Shown here: positions 7,510 through 15,838 of the stretch, one piece after another
How positions within the stretch are numbered: position 1 is the stretch's first letter
How the letters are laid out: each line of letters starts with the position of its first letter
From: Myxococcales bacterium
GTDB taxonomy: Bacteria > Myxococcota_A > Polyangia > Polyangiales > Houyiibacteriaceae
DNA length: 27,387 bases
Direction: 5' to 3'
Assembly: GCA_013002645.1 (NCBI GenBank)
Contig: JABDJF010000546.1
Span: 1 to 27,387, forward strand
The notes under the pieces: generated by a model
Databases searched by the model: none
What the model was told of the DNA's origin: nothing
The model's input: only the letters and a program-made list of their open reading frames with translations
Made by a program: the position numbers and the translations under genes

Positions 7510-8346
7510 ATGCAGTCATCCGCATCTCTCGATCGCTACATCCAGCAAGTCCGGGCCATCCCCAAGCTCTCCCGTGAGGCCGAGCACGAGCTCGCCCTCC
7601 GCGCCGGCGAAGGGGACCAAGAGGCGACCGATCGCCTCGTCGAAGCCAACCTACGCTACGTCGTCGCGATAGCCCTTCAGTACCGCCGCTACGGGGTGAC
7701 ACTGGGCGACCTGATTGCAGAGGGGAGCGTGGGCCTGGTGACCGCCGTGCGAAAGTTCGATCCGCATCGCGGGACTCGCTTCGTGACCTACGCGGGCTAC
7801 TGGATTCGCGCTTTTGTCCTGGAGGCGGTCGTGCGGTCCAGCACGATGATCGGCGCCGGCTCTGGGCCGTTCCGGTCAAAGCTGTTCTTCCGTCTTCGCC
7901 GCGAGAGAGCGCGTTTGTCCAACATCATCGCCGATCCTGAAGAGCTGATCGCGACGCTTGCATCCGATTTCGACACGACTCCTGCGAAAATGACGGAGCT
8001 CTTGCGCCGCCTCGATCAGCGCGAAATCTCGCTCGATGCGCCGGCTTACCATGATTCGGACTCAACTCTCGTCGAGCTCCTGCCCGGCTCTGCCGAACCG
8101 CAGGACCAGATCGTCGCTCGTCAGCGCCGACAGAGCGGGATTCAGCTGCGTCTTGCGGGCGCGCTTTCGGTGCTCGACGATCGAGAGCGCCTCATCGTAG
8201 AGAAGCGCATTCTCAGCGACGATTCTGCCTCGCTCGCCGCGCTCGGACGCGAGCTCGGGGTCAGCCGTGAGCGCGCCCGGCAGCTCGAGGCCAGGGCGAA
8301 GAAGAAGCTCGCAACAGAGCTGAAAGACCTGGCTCCTGCCGCCTAG
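7510..8346 (+). CDS. RpoH-like alternative sigma factor (sigma-70 family)
   Basis: This 278-residue sigma factor lacks region 1.1 and has regions 1.2 (SLDRYIQQVRAIPKLSREAE), 2 (LRYVVAIALQYRRYGV, DLIAEGSVGLVTAVRKFDP, TYAGYWIRAFVLEAV), 3 and 4 (VLDDRERLIVEKRIL ... LGRELGVSRERARQLEARA). The segment after region 2.4, including SKLFFRLRRERARL, resembles the RpoH/sigma-32 group rather than RpoD. Myxobacteria have several developmental or stress sigma factors of this type (SigB/SigC). Which regulon it serves cannot be told here. AGGAG stands 5 nt before the ATG. The long upstream region carries three 11-bp repeats, so its transcription is probably regulated. Confidence 0.9.
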   Translation: MQSSASLDRYIQQVRAIPKLSREAEHELALRAGEGDQEATDRLVEANLRYVVAIALQYRRYGVTLGDLIAEGSVGLVTAVRKFDPHRGTRFVTYAGYWIRAFVLEAVVRSSTMIGAGSGPFRSKLFFRLRRERARLSNIIADPEELIATLASDFDTTPAKMTELLRRLDQREISLDAPAYHDSDSTLVELLPGSAEPQDQIVARQRRQSGIQLRLAGALSVLDDRERLIVEKRILSDDSASLAALGRELGVSRERARQLEARAKKKLATELKDLAPAA

Positions 8347-8348
8347 GA

Positions 8349-8369
8349 CACCTGCTCAGATGCAGGGTG
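8349..8369 (+). terminator. Weak hairpin after the sigma gene
   Basis: CACCTGC pairs with GCAGGGTG (one bulged base) around a 6-nt loop, 3 nt after the stop codon. No T-run follows, so it may be an RNA 3'-end hairpin or a partial terminator. Confidence 0.25.
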
Positions 8370-8429
8370 CCCCTCCACCCCTCAGGGCCGATGCGATCTT
8401 GGCTCCGCGGGAGTAGCATGTAAGCCACC

Positions 8430-11400
8430 ATGGTGCTGGAGGATGGGGACGACACGGGATTTCGCCGTGAGGCGACGCAGGCGTTGGGCCAAGACGACCT
8501 GGTCGACGAGCCTAGGTCAGCGGTTCCCCCCGCCCTTCCCCACGCTACGGGGCAGCGCGGGGCGCAACGATCCGGACTGTCTGACGCGGACCGCGCGCGG
8601 CGCGCGCGCGATTGGATCACAGAGTGCGAGCGCGAGCTGGACCAACAGCCTGACGTTCGGCGCGCGGCCCGTTTGTACTTCGAGATGGCGCGCAGCTGCG
8701 AAGGAACGCTCAAGGATACGCGACGCGCCCTCGAATACTACCAGGCGACTTTGGAGCGCGCGCCGGACTACGTCCCCGCGATTCGCGCCACGCGCCGCCT
8801 CCTTCTCGGCGGCCGAATGTTCACCGAGGCGCTTCCGCTCTTCGACTCCGAGGCGCGCGTCACGCGTAGGCCGAGCGACAAGGCGACGCTGTACCTCTTA
8901 AAAGGGCGTCTGCTCGAAGACGTACTGGGCAATCGAGAAGCGGCGGAGGAAGCCTATCATACGGCGCGTGCATTGGACCGCTCGCACGCCGCGATTCTAC
9001 GAGCGACCGAACAGCGATCGTTCGCCAAACAACTTTGGCCGGACGTCGATCGTAATCTTGCGGAGCTCGCCAACGCGGCCACGTCCGATGACGCACACCG
9101 CGCGGCGCTGATCATCCGGCGGGCGCAGTTGCTCGAAAGCCGGCAACAGCGTCCCGAGCAAGCGGCGGAGCTCTACGAGACGGCGTTTCAACTCGACCCG
9201 AATGCCGTCATCGCGGTGCAAGCGCTGAAACGGCTGTACTATGGGCAACGGCGCTGGCGGGACCTGATACGCACGCTCGAGGCGGAGGCGCAGTTGGCGG
9301 CTGAACCCGAGCTGAAGGCGTCGTCTCTCTACCGCGCGGCGCGCATCCACGCAGAGCTCCTGGGGAATCGGGATGATGCGATCCAGGCGCTCGAGCAGGC
9401 GCGAAGCCTTCAGCAGGGCGATCCGCTGATCCTCGGCGAGCTCGCCCGCCACTACGAATCGGGACAGCGACTCCAAGCCCTCGTCGAAACACTGGAAGCG
9501 CTTACAGAGGCGACCGAGGACGAAGCAGAGAGGCTGACCTATACGCAACGGATCGCTCGTCTGTACGAAGAGGAGCTTCGTGATGTGGATCAGGCCATCA
9601 GCTGGCACGAGCGAGCGGTGGAGCTCGACCCTACGTCGCTCTCGAGCCTGCAAGCACTGAGCTTGCTGTACCGAGTTCGCGGTGCCTGGCCGAAGCTGGT
9701 CGATATGTGTCTTCAAGAAGCACGGTACACGACCGACGCGGAGCGGAGGGCGGATTCCCATGCACGCGCAGCCGAGATCTACGAAACCAGGCTCAATGCG
9801 ATCGACGATGCGATCGAGCAGTATCAACGCTCGCTCAATGCGATGCCGGACCACCCCACGGCATTCAAGGCTCTGGCGCGGCTACTTTCAGACGTTCACA
9901 AGCCCAAGGAGCTAATTCAGCTTTACGAAGATGCCTTGGATCGAGCGAGCGGTTCGAGAGCGGTGTCGTACCTCCTCAAGATCGCGCAAATCTACGAGGA
10001 CGCGCTCGACGAACCTGCGCTGGCTGCTCAAACGTACAAGCGGGTCTTGCAACAGGATTCAGCGCACCTCACCGCGGTCCAAGCGTGGCAGCGGTCCGCT
10101 GCCCGGGCGCACCGGCCGCGGGAGCTTCTAGAGGCGCTCGACTATGAAATCGAGCTCACTGTCGAGCGGGACCGATTGGTCGCTCTCTTGCACCGGGCGG
10201 GAGAGGTGCTCGACGAGCACCTGGATGACCGCGATGCCGCCATCGCCCGGTACCGCCGCGCGCTCGACAAAGACCCCCGTCACGTTTCGACCCTGGCTAG
10301 CCTGGGGCGTCTTTACTACGCGGCGGGGCGTTGGAACGACTTGCTCGAAGTCTACGGTCAGGAGCTCAGGCTCGCTCCGAGTAAGCACCGCCGAGTGGCC
10401 CTACTTCAGAAAATGGCCGAGATCTCTCGCGATCGCTTGGGAAGCGACGATGACGCCCTCCGATATCACCGCGACGCGATCAAGGTCGACCCCTCCCATG
10501 CGCCTTCGCTTCAAGAGCTCGCACGGCAGCTTCGGGAGCGAGGCGATTGGGCGGATTTGGTCGATGTTCTGGAGCTTCAGCTTCGCAACTCGAGCGCCGT
10601 TCGGATCCGAGCGCGAGCAGCATTCTTGCTCGGCCAGGTCTACGAGGAGCACCTGGAGGACAGAACGAAAGCGATGACCGCGTACGAATCCGCGATCAAT
10701 GCGGATGCGAGCTACCGACCCGCGGTCGATGTTCTGGCACGAGTTCGAGCCGAAGAACACGACTGGACGCATCTGCTTTCCGACTTGGAACGCGAGCTGA
10801 AGCTCAGCGAGGATCCTACGCAACGTATCGCCCTGTTCGCGCGGAGAGCGCAGGTCTTGGAGCGTCAAGACAAGCACCGACAAGCGATTCAAGCGTGGGA
10901 GCAGGTGCTGGAAATCGACCAGGCCCATCTCGGAGCCCTGCTTGCCCTAGAGCAACTGCACCGGCAGGTTGGCGCATGGGAATCGCTTTGCGCTGTGTAT
11001 TCGACGCAAGCCGAAGTGCTCGAAGACCCGAGCGGGAGAGTTGCCGCTCTGTACGAGCTCGCTCGGCTCCTCGAGCACCAGGGGCTCGGCGACTACGACG
11101 ATATCGTGGGAGCCTATCGGCGCGTCCTCGAGGTTGCTCCTTCGGACTTGGGGGCTCTGCTCGAGCTCGAACGCTTGGCCTTGGGTCGCAGCGACGCCGA
11201 GCTCCTGCGCGAAGTGGACTCCTTGATTGCGCGCTCGGCGCAGGATCCGTCGGTCGCGGCTGCCCACCGCGCGCGCCTCGCTGAACGGGTCGAAGGGCAA
11301 GAAGACACGCAAGCAATCGAGCAGTTTCGCGCAGCCTCCATTGCAGACCCTTATCACATCGGCGCAGCTCGCGGACTCACCCGGGTCGCAGAGGAAACCG

Positions 11401-13502
11401 ACGATCCAACCGCACTGGTCGACGCGCTCCGACGGGAAGCGGACGCCGAACGCGATGCCAAAGCCGCTTCGGAACTCTACGTGCAAAGTGCACTGGTTCG
11501 TTTGGAGCGCATCGGAGACCACGACGGAGCGAGACGCGACTTCGAGCAAGCGCTCGAGCTCTGGCCCGATTCCACGGAGGCTGCCGACGGTCTCGTGGAC
11601 GTGCTCACGATCGACGCCGCGTGGTCGTCGCTCGTGGACCGGCTTTCCCAGGCCGCTTCGAGCGCGCGATCGGTGGACCGGGCGAGCACGCTCTGGCTGG
11701 CGGTTGCGCGAGTGCAGAGCACCGAGCTCGAGGAGCTGCCCGCCGCCATCCGAACGCTGCAACGCGTTCTGAAAGTCGAGCCTCGCAATCTCGATGCATT
11801 GGACCGCCTCGCACGGCACTTCGCGGCCAATCAATCTTGGCACGAGGCGGCGGCCACGATGGAGCAACTGCTCGCCGCGGCCCCAGGGAACAGCCGCTCG
11901 CGGAGGGTCGTGCTCGACCTTGCCGGTCTGTATCGCGAGCGTTTGAACATGCCTGACAAGGCTCTTCGACACGTTGAAGCCGCTCTGACGACGGAACCGG
12001 GTGACCCCGCGGCGCTACAAGAGCTCTCCTTGATTCACGAAGCGCTAGGGCAACTGCCGCAGGCCCTCGAGGTCACGCGACACCTGCTCGACACGAGCGA
12101 GGGGCGCGACCGGGGAGACGCACTCGTTCGTCTCGGCCAGCTCGAGCACGCGACCGGCAACTCGGAGAATGCGAAGGTCGCGCTCCATCGCGCAGTCGTT
12201 CTGGAAGGGCCGGGGAGTGACGCGACGCGGACCCTCGAATCGCTCTGCACGAGCCCGGGCGACTGGCGGGCCTACGCGGACGCCCTGGGCGAGTATCGAG
12301 GGGACGATGAGCTGGGCCGGGTGATCGCCACTCTCGAAGTCGCCCGCGTCCTATCAGACCACTGCCGGGACGAGCATGCCGCCATCGAAGCACTTCGCGG
12401 CGGGCTCGAAGAGGGTGCCGGAAATGCTGACGTTCGACGCGAGCTCGCGGCGCGGCTCCGCGCTCGAGAAGAATACGCCGAGGCGGTCGAACAGCTCCAA
12501 GCCGTGCTCGCAGAGGAACCGCTGCGCGAGGAGATCTGGCGCGAGCTTGCGATTACCTATCAAGCGGGCGGTCGGGCGAGAGAAGCGCGAATCGCAAGCC
12601 TGCCCCTGCTTCAGATGGGGGCGAACGATGAGCAGGACGACGCGCGGATCTCCGCCGTCGAACCCTGGCCGGCCATGGTTCGACCGAGGTCGCTTCGCGG
12701 CTCCATTTTGGAACAACTGGGTACGCCACGTGCAGAGGACGCTGCGGCAGGTGCTCTTCTCGCCGCCCTGAGCCCAGCGCTCGCCAAGATCTACCCCCCA
12801 GACCTCCAAAGTTACGGGCTTGCGACGCGAGACCGCCTGCCGACCGAAGCCAACCATCCGCTTCGGGAGATCGCAAACCATCTCGCCGCTGCGCTCGATA
12901 TTCGGAGTTTCGATTTGTTCCTGCACCGTGTACGAAACCGCGGCATCACGATCGAGTTCGGCCCTCACCCTGCCATGCTGGTGCCCGCGACCATCATGGA
13001 GAAAGACCCGCAGACCCAGACGTTCATGCTCGCTCAGCCGATGACACAAATCGCCCGGGGCTACCATGCGATCGACAAGCTCACGCCCCGCGAGCTAGAT
13101 GTCTTGCTCGCGTCGGCCGCGCGGATCGTAAAACCGGAGTTTGGCTCGGGCCTGACCAGCGAGGAGTTCTTAAACGAACAAACCCGAAGGTTGCAGCGGG
13201 CGATTCCGCGGCGTGACCGCAAATTGGTACGCGATGCTGCCCTAGCTTATTCCCAGGCCAAACGAGTGAAATTCGACCGCTGGGTCCACGCCGCACAACG
13301 GACCGCGATCCGCGCTGCGTTGCTTCTCTGCGATGACCTCGAGCCGCTCGTTCAAGACGTGCGGAGCCGAATTGCGCCGGAGCGAGAAGCCGAGGGCGAA
13401 ACCTTCGACAGTCATCCAACGTACATCGATGCTCTGAAGTTTTGGTCATCACCGCCAGCGATGTTCTTGCGGGAACACATGGGAATGATTCCCCCACGCT
13501 GA
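8430..13502 (+). CDS. Giant tetratricopeptide-repeat protein with unrecognised C-terminal domain
   Basis: This is a 1690-residue, probably cytoplasmic protein with no signal peptide or membrane segment. Residues 1-60 are acidic and low in complexity. From about 60 to 1390 it is a helical array of TPR units, visible as supra-repeats of about 72 residues with the pattern [R-x-A-x-L-x-x-x-A-x-I-Y-E-x-x-L] [D-A-I-x-x-Y-x-R-A-L-x-x-D-P] [LxxLxxLYxxxxxWxDLLxxxxxEL]. I count about 14. Residues about 1400-1690 form a different, mixed domain (for example SFDLFLHRVRNRGITIEFGP and TPRELDVLLASAARIVKPEF) that I do not recognise. Related giant TPR proteins are common in Myxococcota. TPR arrays normally bind partner proteins, but the partner is unknown. 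ATG 8430 has no clear Shine-Dalgarno site. Confidence 0.9.
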   Translation: MVLEDGDDTGFRREATQALGQDDLVDEPRSAVPPALPHATGQRGAQRSGLSDADRARRARDWITECERELDQQPDVRRAARLYFEMARSCEGTLKDTRRALEYYQATLERAPDYVPAIRATRRLLLGGRMFTEALPLFDSEARVTRRPSDKATLYLLKGRLLEDVLGNREAAEEAYHTARALDRSHAAILRATEQRSFAKQLWPDVDRNLAELANAATSDDAHRAALIIRRAQLLESRQQRPEQAAELYETAFQLDPNAVIAVQALKRLYYGQRRWRDLIRTLEAEAQLAAEPELKASSLYRAARIHAELLGNRDDAIQALEQARSLQQGDPLILGELARHYESGQRLQALVETLEALTEATEDEAERLTYTQRIARLYEEELRDVDQAISWHERAVELDPTSLSSLQALSLLYRVRGAWPKLVDMCLQEARYTTDAERRADSHARAAEIYETRLNAIDDAIEQYQRSLNAMPDHPTAFKALARLLSDVHKPKELIQLYEDALDRASGSRAVSYLLKIAQIYEDALDEPALAAQTYKRVLQQDSAHLTAVQAWQRSAARAHRPRELLEALDYEIELTVERDRLVALLHRAGEVLDEHLDDRDAAIARYRRALDKDPRHVSTLASLGRLYYAAGRWNDLLEVYGQELRLAPSKHRRVALLQKMAEISRDRLGSDDDALRYHRDAIKVDPSHAPSLQELARQLRERGDWADLVDVLELQLRNSSAVRIRARAAFLLGQVYEEHLEDRTKAMTAYESAINADASYRPAVDVLARVRAEEHDWTHLLSDLERELKLSEDPTQRIALFARRAQVLERQDKHRQAIQAWEQVLEIDQAHLGALLALEQLHRQVGAWESLCAVYSTQAEVLEDPSGRVAALYELARLLEHQGLGDYDDIVGAYRRVLEVAPSDLGALLELERLALGRSDAELLREVDSLIARSAQDPSVAAAHRARLAERVEGQEDTQAIEQFRAASIADPYHIGAARGLTRVAEETDDPTALVDALRREADAERDAKAASELYVQSALVRLERIGDHDGARRDFEQALELWPDSTEAADGLVDVLTIDAAWSSLVDRLSQAASSARSVDRASTLWLAVARVQSTELEELPAAIRTLQRVLKVEPRNLDALDRLARHFAANQSWHEAAATMEQLLAAAPGNSRSRRVVLDLAGLYRERLNMPDKALRHVEAALTTEPGDPAALQELSLIHEALGQLPQALEVTRHLLDTSEGRDRGDALVRLGQLEHATGNSENAKVALHRAVVLEGPGSDATRTLESLCTSPGDWRAYADALGEYRGDDELGRVIATLEVARVLSDHCRDEHAAIEALRGGLEEGAGNADVRRELAARLRAREEYAEAVEQLQAVLAEEPLREEIWRELAITYQAGGRAREARIASLPLLQMGANDEQDDARISAVEPWPAMVRPRSLRGSILEQLGTPRAEDAAAGALLAALSPALAKIYPPDLQSYGLATRDRLPTEANHPLREIANHLAAALDIRSFDLFLHRVRNRGITIEFGPHPAMLVPATIMEKDPQTQTFMLAQPMTQIARGYHAIDKLTPRELDVLLASAARIVKPEFGSGLTSEEFLNEQTRRLQRAIPRRDRKLVRDAALAYSQAKRVKFDRWVHAAQRTAIRAALLLCDDLEPLVQDVRSRIAPEREAEGETFDSHPTYIDALKFWSSPPAMFLREHMGMIPPR

Positions 13503-13518
13503 GATCGCCGCGGTCGGA

Positions 13519-14073
13519 TCAGACGCTGTCGCGGGTGTGCTGGTCGACCCGGTAAATCAACCACCCGAAGGCCAGGACGATGACCAGCGCCATGGCGACT
13601 CCTGAATAGAACGCGGGGCTCGCGAAGAAAGCGATGAGCCCGTAGTCCCGACTGAATTGACGGTAGGAACCGACGACGGACACGCGGCTCCACGCGAGTG
13701 GCCATATTGCCAAGGCGATGAAGATCGTGCCGGCGGCGATCCGTCGGGCTGCCAGATCACGCGAAGATCGCGAGAGCGCCAGTCCGAGCCGGAATCCGAG
13801 CGACGCAGCGCCCAGCAACAGCAGTACCCCTAGCAGGCCCCAGAACCAGGGGGCACGAGCGGTGTCGACCCAGTAGAAAAGAAACCAATCGCCGTGAAAT
13901 ACATAGAAGTAGATTACGGTTGGCAAGAGGACGAAGGCGACGAAGAGCGCGTAGGCGAGGAAGGTCTCCATCCGCCAAATTGGGTCCGAGCTTTGCCTGA
14001 GCTCGTCCCGGCCGGCGTGAGCCGAAAGCGCCCCGGTGGCAATGGCGATGAGCAGAAGGAAAAGTAGCGGCAA
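13519..14073 (-). CDS. Small multi-pass membrane protein of unknown function
   Basis: The 184-residue protein has about five hydrophobic segments: near 1-18, 37-58, 74-98, 112-128 and 150-172. The N-terminus MPLLFLLLIAIATGALSAHA could be a membrane segment or a signal peptide. A conserved-looking HAGRDELRQSSDP follows. Several aromatic and charged residues lie between helices 2 and 3 (YFYVFHGDWFLFYWVD). The start is TTG 14073 with AGGGA 5 nt upstream. It converges with the TPR gene (16 nt between stops) and diverges from dsbD. I do not recognise the family. Confidence 0.7.
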   Translation of the reverse strand: MPLLFLLLIAIATGALSAHAGRDELRQSSDPIWRMETFLAYALFVAFVLLPTVIYFYVFHGDWFLFYWVDTARAPWFWGLLGVLLLLGAASLGFRLGLALSRSSRDLAARRIAAGTIFIALAIWPLAWSRVSVVGSYRQFSRDYGLIAFFASPAFYSGVAMALVIVLAFGWLIYRVDQHTRDSV

Positions 14074-14089
14074 AGTGATCCCTGCTGAA

Positions 14090-14119
14090 AGGCTACGTCC
14101 CCGGTTCGTGGACGGTCAA
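14090..14119 (-). promoter_or_regulatory. Candidate promoter of the small membrane-protein gene
   Basis: On the minus strand TTGACC (14119-14114, 5 of 6) is followed after 18 nt by TAGCCT (14095-14090, weak). This lies just upstream of the AGGGA/TTG start. The -35 box abuts and overlaps by one base the -35 box of the divergent dsbD promoter. Confidence 0.35.
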
Positions 14120-14137
14120 CCAATCGAGCACCATAGT
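14109..14137 (+). promoter_or_regulatory. Candidate leaderless promoter of dsbD
   Basis: TGGACG (14109-14114, 4 of 6) is followed after 17 nt by CATAGT (14132-14137), 6 nt before the GTG at 14144. The predicted transcript start coincides with the start codon. CATAGTTGTAGG matches the motif seen before erpA and the protease gene. Confidence 0.45.
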
Positions 14138-14143
14138 TGTAGG

Positions 14144-15463
14144 GTGCGACGGAGCGCCTGGGTCGGTTTGCTTGGATTTGTCGCGGCTTGGGTCGCGGAG
14201 GCGCATGCGTCCGCCGACAGCCTGAGCGAGCTGACCGCGCCCTTTTCGACGGCGCTCCTGGACGGTCGCTACCTGGGCGCCCTGGGTTTCGTCTTCCTCG
14301 CGGGTCTGGCCACCTCACTGACCCCCTGCGTCTACCCCATGATCGCGATCACGGTGAGCGTCTTCGGCGCGAGGCAAGCGGAAAGCCGCGCCAGGGCAGC
14401 GATGCTCTCGAGCGCCTTTGTCCTGGGTATCGCGGCGCTCTTCACTCCGCTCGGGGTCGTGTCGGCGCTGACCGGTAGCGCATTCGGAAGCGCCCTAACG
14501 AGCCCTTGGGTCCTCGGCGCTCTTTCGACCTTGTTCGCGGTAATGGCGTTCAGCATGTTCGGCCTGTTCGACGTCGCCCTGCCTTCGGCGTTGCAGAACC
14601 GGCTCGCTCAGGCGGGCGGCTTCGGCGTGCGCGGCGCTTTCGTGCTCGGCTTCGTCAATGGGCTCATCGCCGCTCCTTGCACCGGGCCGGTTCTCGCCGT
14701 CCTGCTGACCTGGGTGGCTACCACGGGTAATGTCGCGTTCGGCGCACTTGCCTTGTTCATCTACGCGATTGGGATCGGCGTGTTGTTCTGGTTCGTCGGG
14801 ACCTTTGCGATCACGTTGCCGAAGTCGGGGCACTGGATCGAGTGGACCAAAAGCGCGTTTGGAATCGCGATGCTCGCCCTGGCGTTCTACTACCTGCGCG
14901 GCATTCTCCCGTACCCGCGGCCGGCGGTTCGCGAAGAGAATTGGCTTGCCGTGGCGCTCGGGCTGCTCGCTGGAGGCGTCGTCGTCGGGGCGATTCATCT
15001 CTCGTTCAAGAGTGAAACTTGGGGGACGCGCGTTCGAAAAGCGGTCGGGGTAGCCGCCTGCGTGGCGGGCCTTCTTGGAATCGTCGGCTGGGCGGAGGCC
15101 TTACCCCCTGGGGCGCACATTCGCTGGATTGAGAGCTTCGACGCTGGCAAGGCGCAGGCGGTTGCAGAAGCGAGGCCCATGCTCGTCGACTTCGGCGCCG
15201 ATTGGTGCGGAGCGTGCCAAGAGCTGGAACGGGACGTCCTGAGCGATCCCCGAGTCGTCTTGGAAGCCCAACGATTCGTGACCGTGAGGGTAGACCTGAG
15301 CACCGATCGAGCCACGGACGAAAAATGGGCGCTGCTGAAGGTGTACGAACAGCCCGGCCTGCCGCTCGTCGTCCTTCACCACAGCGATGGCTCCGAGGCT
15401 TCCCGCATCACCGGAATGGTGGAGAGCGACGCATTTCTGAAGCTGATGGACGCCGTTCGCTGA
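14144..15463 (+). CDS. dsbD: Thiol:disulfide interchange protein DsbD (transmembrane and thioredoxin domains)
   Basis: DsbD passes reducing power from cytoplasmic thioredoxin across the inner membrane to periplasmic thiol proteins. From GTG 14144 the product is 439 residues, beginning with the signal-like MRRSAWVGLLGFVAAWVAEAHA. The eight-helix beta domain carries the redox cysteines in TSLTPCVYPM and IAAPCTGP. The C-terminal thioredoxin-like gamma domain has the active site DWCGACQELE. The N-terminal alpha domain of E. coli DsbD is absent. An upstream extension in the same frame is antisense to the divergent gene and is poor protein sequence, so I reject it. A HiPIP-like gene follows 42 nt downstream. 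Confidence 0.92.
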   Translation: MRRSAWVGLLGFVAAWVAEAHASADSLSELTAPFSTALLDGRYLGALGFVFLAGLATSLTPCVYPMIAITVSVFGARQAESRARAAMLSSAFVLGIAALFTPLGVVSALTGSAFGSALTSPWVLGALSTLFAVMAFSMFGLFDVALPSALQNRLAQAGGFGVRGAFVLGFVNGLIAAPCTGPVLAVLLTWVATTGNVAFGALALFIYAIGIGVLFWFVGTFAITLPKSGHWIEWTKSAFGIAMLALAFYYLRGILPYPRPAVREENWLAVALGLLAGGVVVGAIHLSFKSETWGTRVRKAVGVAACVAGLLGIVGWAEALPPGAHIRWIESFDAGKAQAVAEARPMLVDFGADWCGACQELERDVLSDPRVVLEAQRFVTVRVDLSTDRATDEKWALLKVYEQPGLPLVVLHHSDGSEASRITGMVESDAFLKLMDAVR

Positions 15464-15469
15464 CCGGGA

Positions 15470-15483
15470 CTAGCCCGTGCTAG
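15470..15483. repeat. CTAGC-CCGT-GCTAG palindrome before the HiPIP gene
   Basis: A perfect 5-bp inverted repeat with a 4-nt spacer lies 6 nt after the dsbD stop and 9 nt before the Shine-Dalgarno site of the HiPIP gene. It contains two CTAG tetranucleotides, which are generally rare in proteobacterial DNA. It could be an operator or a short RNA hairpin. Confidence 0.35.
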
Positions 15484-15505
15484 CCTCCGCGCAGGAGTGA
15501 TGGGA

Positions 15506-15826
15506 ATGAGGAAGAATACCCTTACGAGACGCCAGATTCTTCGGCAGGGCGCGCGCTTGGCCGTGATCGGCTCGACGCCCGCCCTGCTCAACGCCTGCAC
15601 CAAGCCGGAGCTTCATTGCGAAGACGTGAGCGGGCTGCGTGAGGGAGACTTGGCGTTGCGTGCGCAGCTCGAGTATCGAGATCTCTCTCCGATCGGCGAA
15701 AGCAAGAATTGCGAGCGCTGCGCGTTCTTCCTTGCAGGCAAGAAGAACGAATGCGGGCGATGCACCCTCGTCAAAGGCCCAATCCACCCCATGGGCTATT
15801 GCAACTCCTGGGCGGCCAAGGGCTGA
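15506..15826 (+). CDS. High-potential iron-sulfur protein (HiPIP)-like, Tat-exported
   Basis: HiPIPs carry one [4Fe-4S](3+/2+) cluster and act as periplasmic electron carriers. The 106-residue product has a twin-arginine signal (TRRQILRQG, R8 R9), a hydrophobic stretch and a lipobox-like LLNAC (C31), so it may be a Tat lipoprotein. Cluster ligands fit C69-x2-C72-x13-C86-x12-C99, with the typical ending PMGYCNSWAAKG. C38 and C83 are extra. I chose ATG 15506 because AGGAG (15493-15497) is 8 nt away. The ATG at 15500 and GTG at 15497 lie too close to that site. It follows dsbD, whose thiol-reducing function could help keep its cysteines reduced, although Tat substrates normally fold first. Confidence 0.85.
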   Translation: MRKNTLTRRQILRQGARLAVIGSTPALLNACTKPELHCEDVSGLREGDLALRAQLEYRDLSPIGESKNCERCAFFLAGKKNECGRCTLVKGPIHPMGYCNSWAAKG

Positions 15827-15838
15827 CGCACGGGCAAC

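Noticed and set aside
8997..9854. Several 180-340-residue frames opposite or inside the TPR gene
   Set aside because: The TPR frame is continuous with regular repeats; the others show no motifs.
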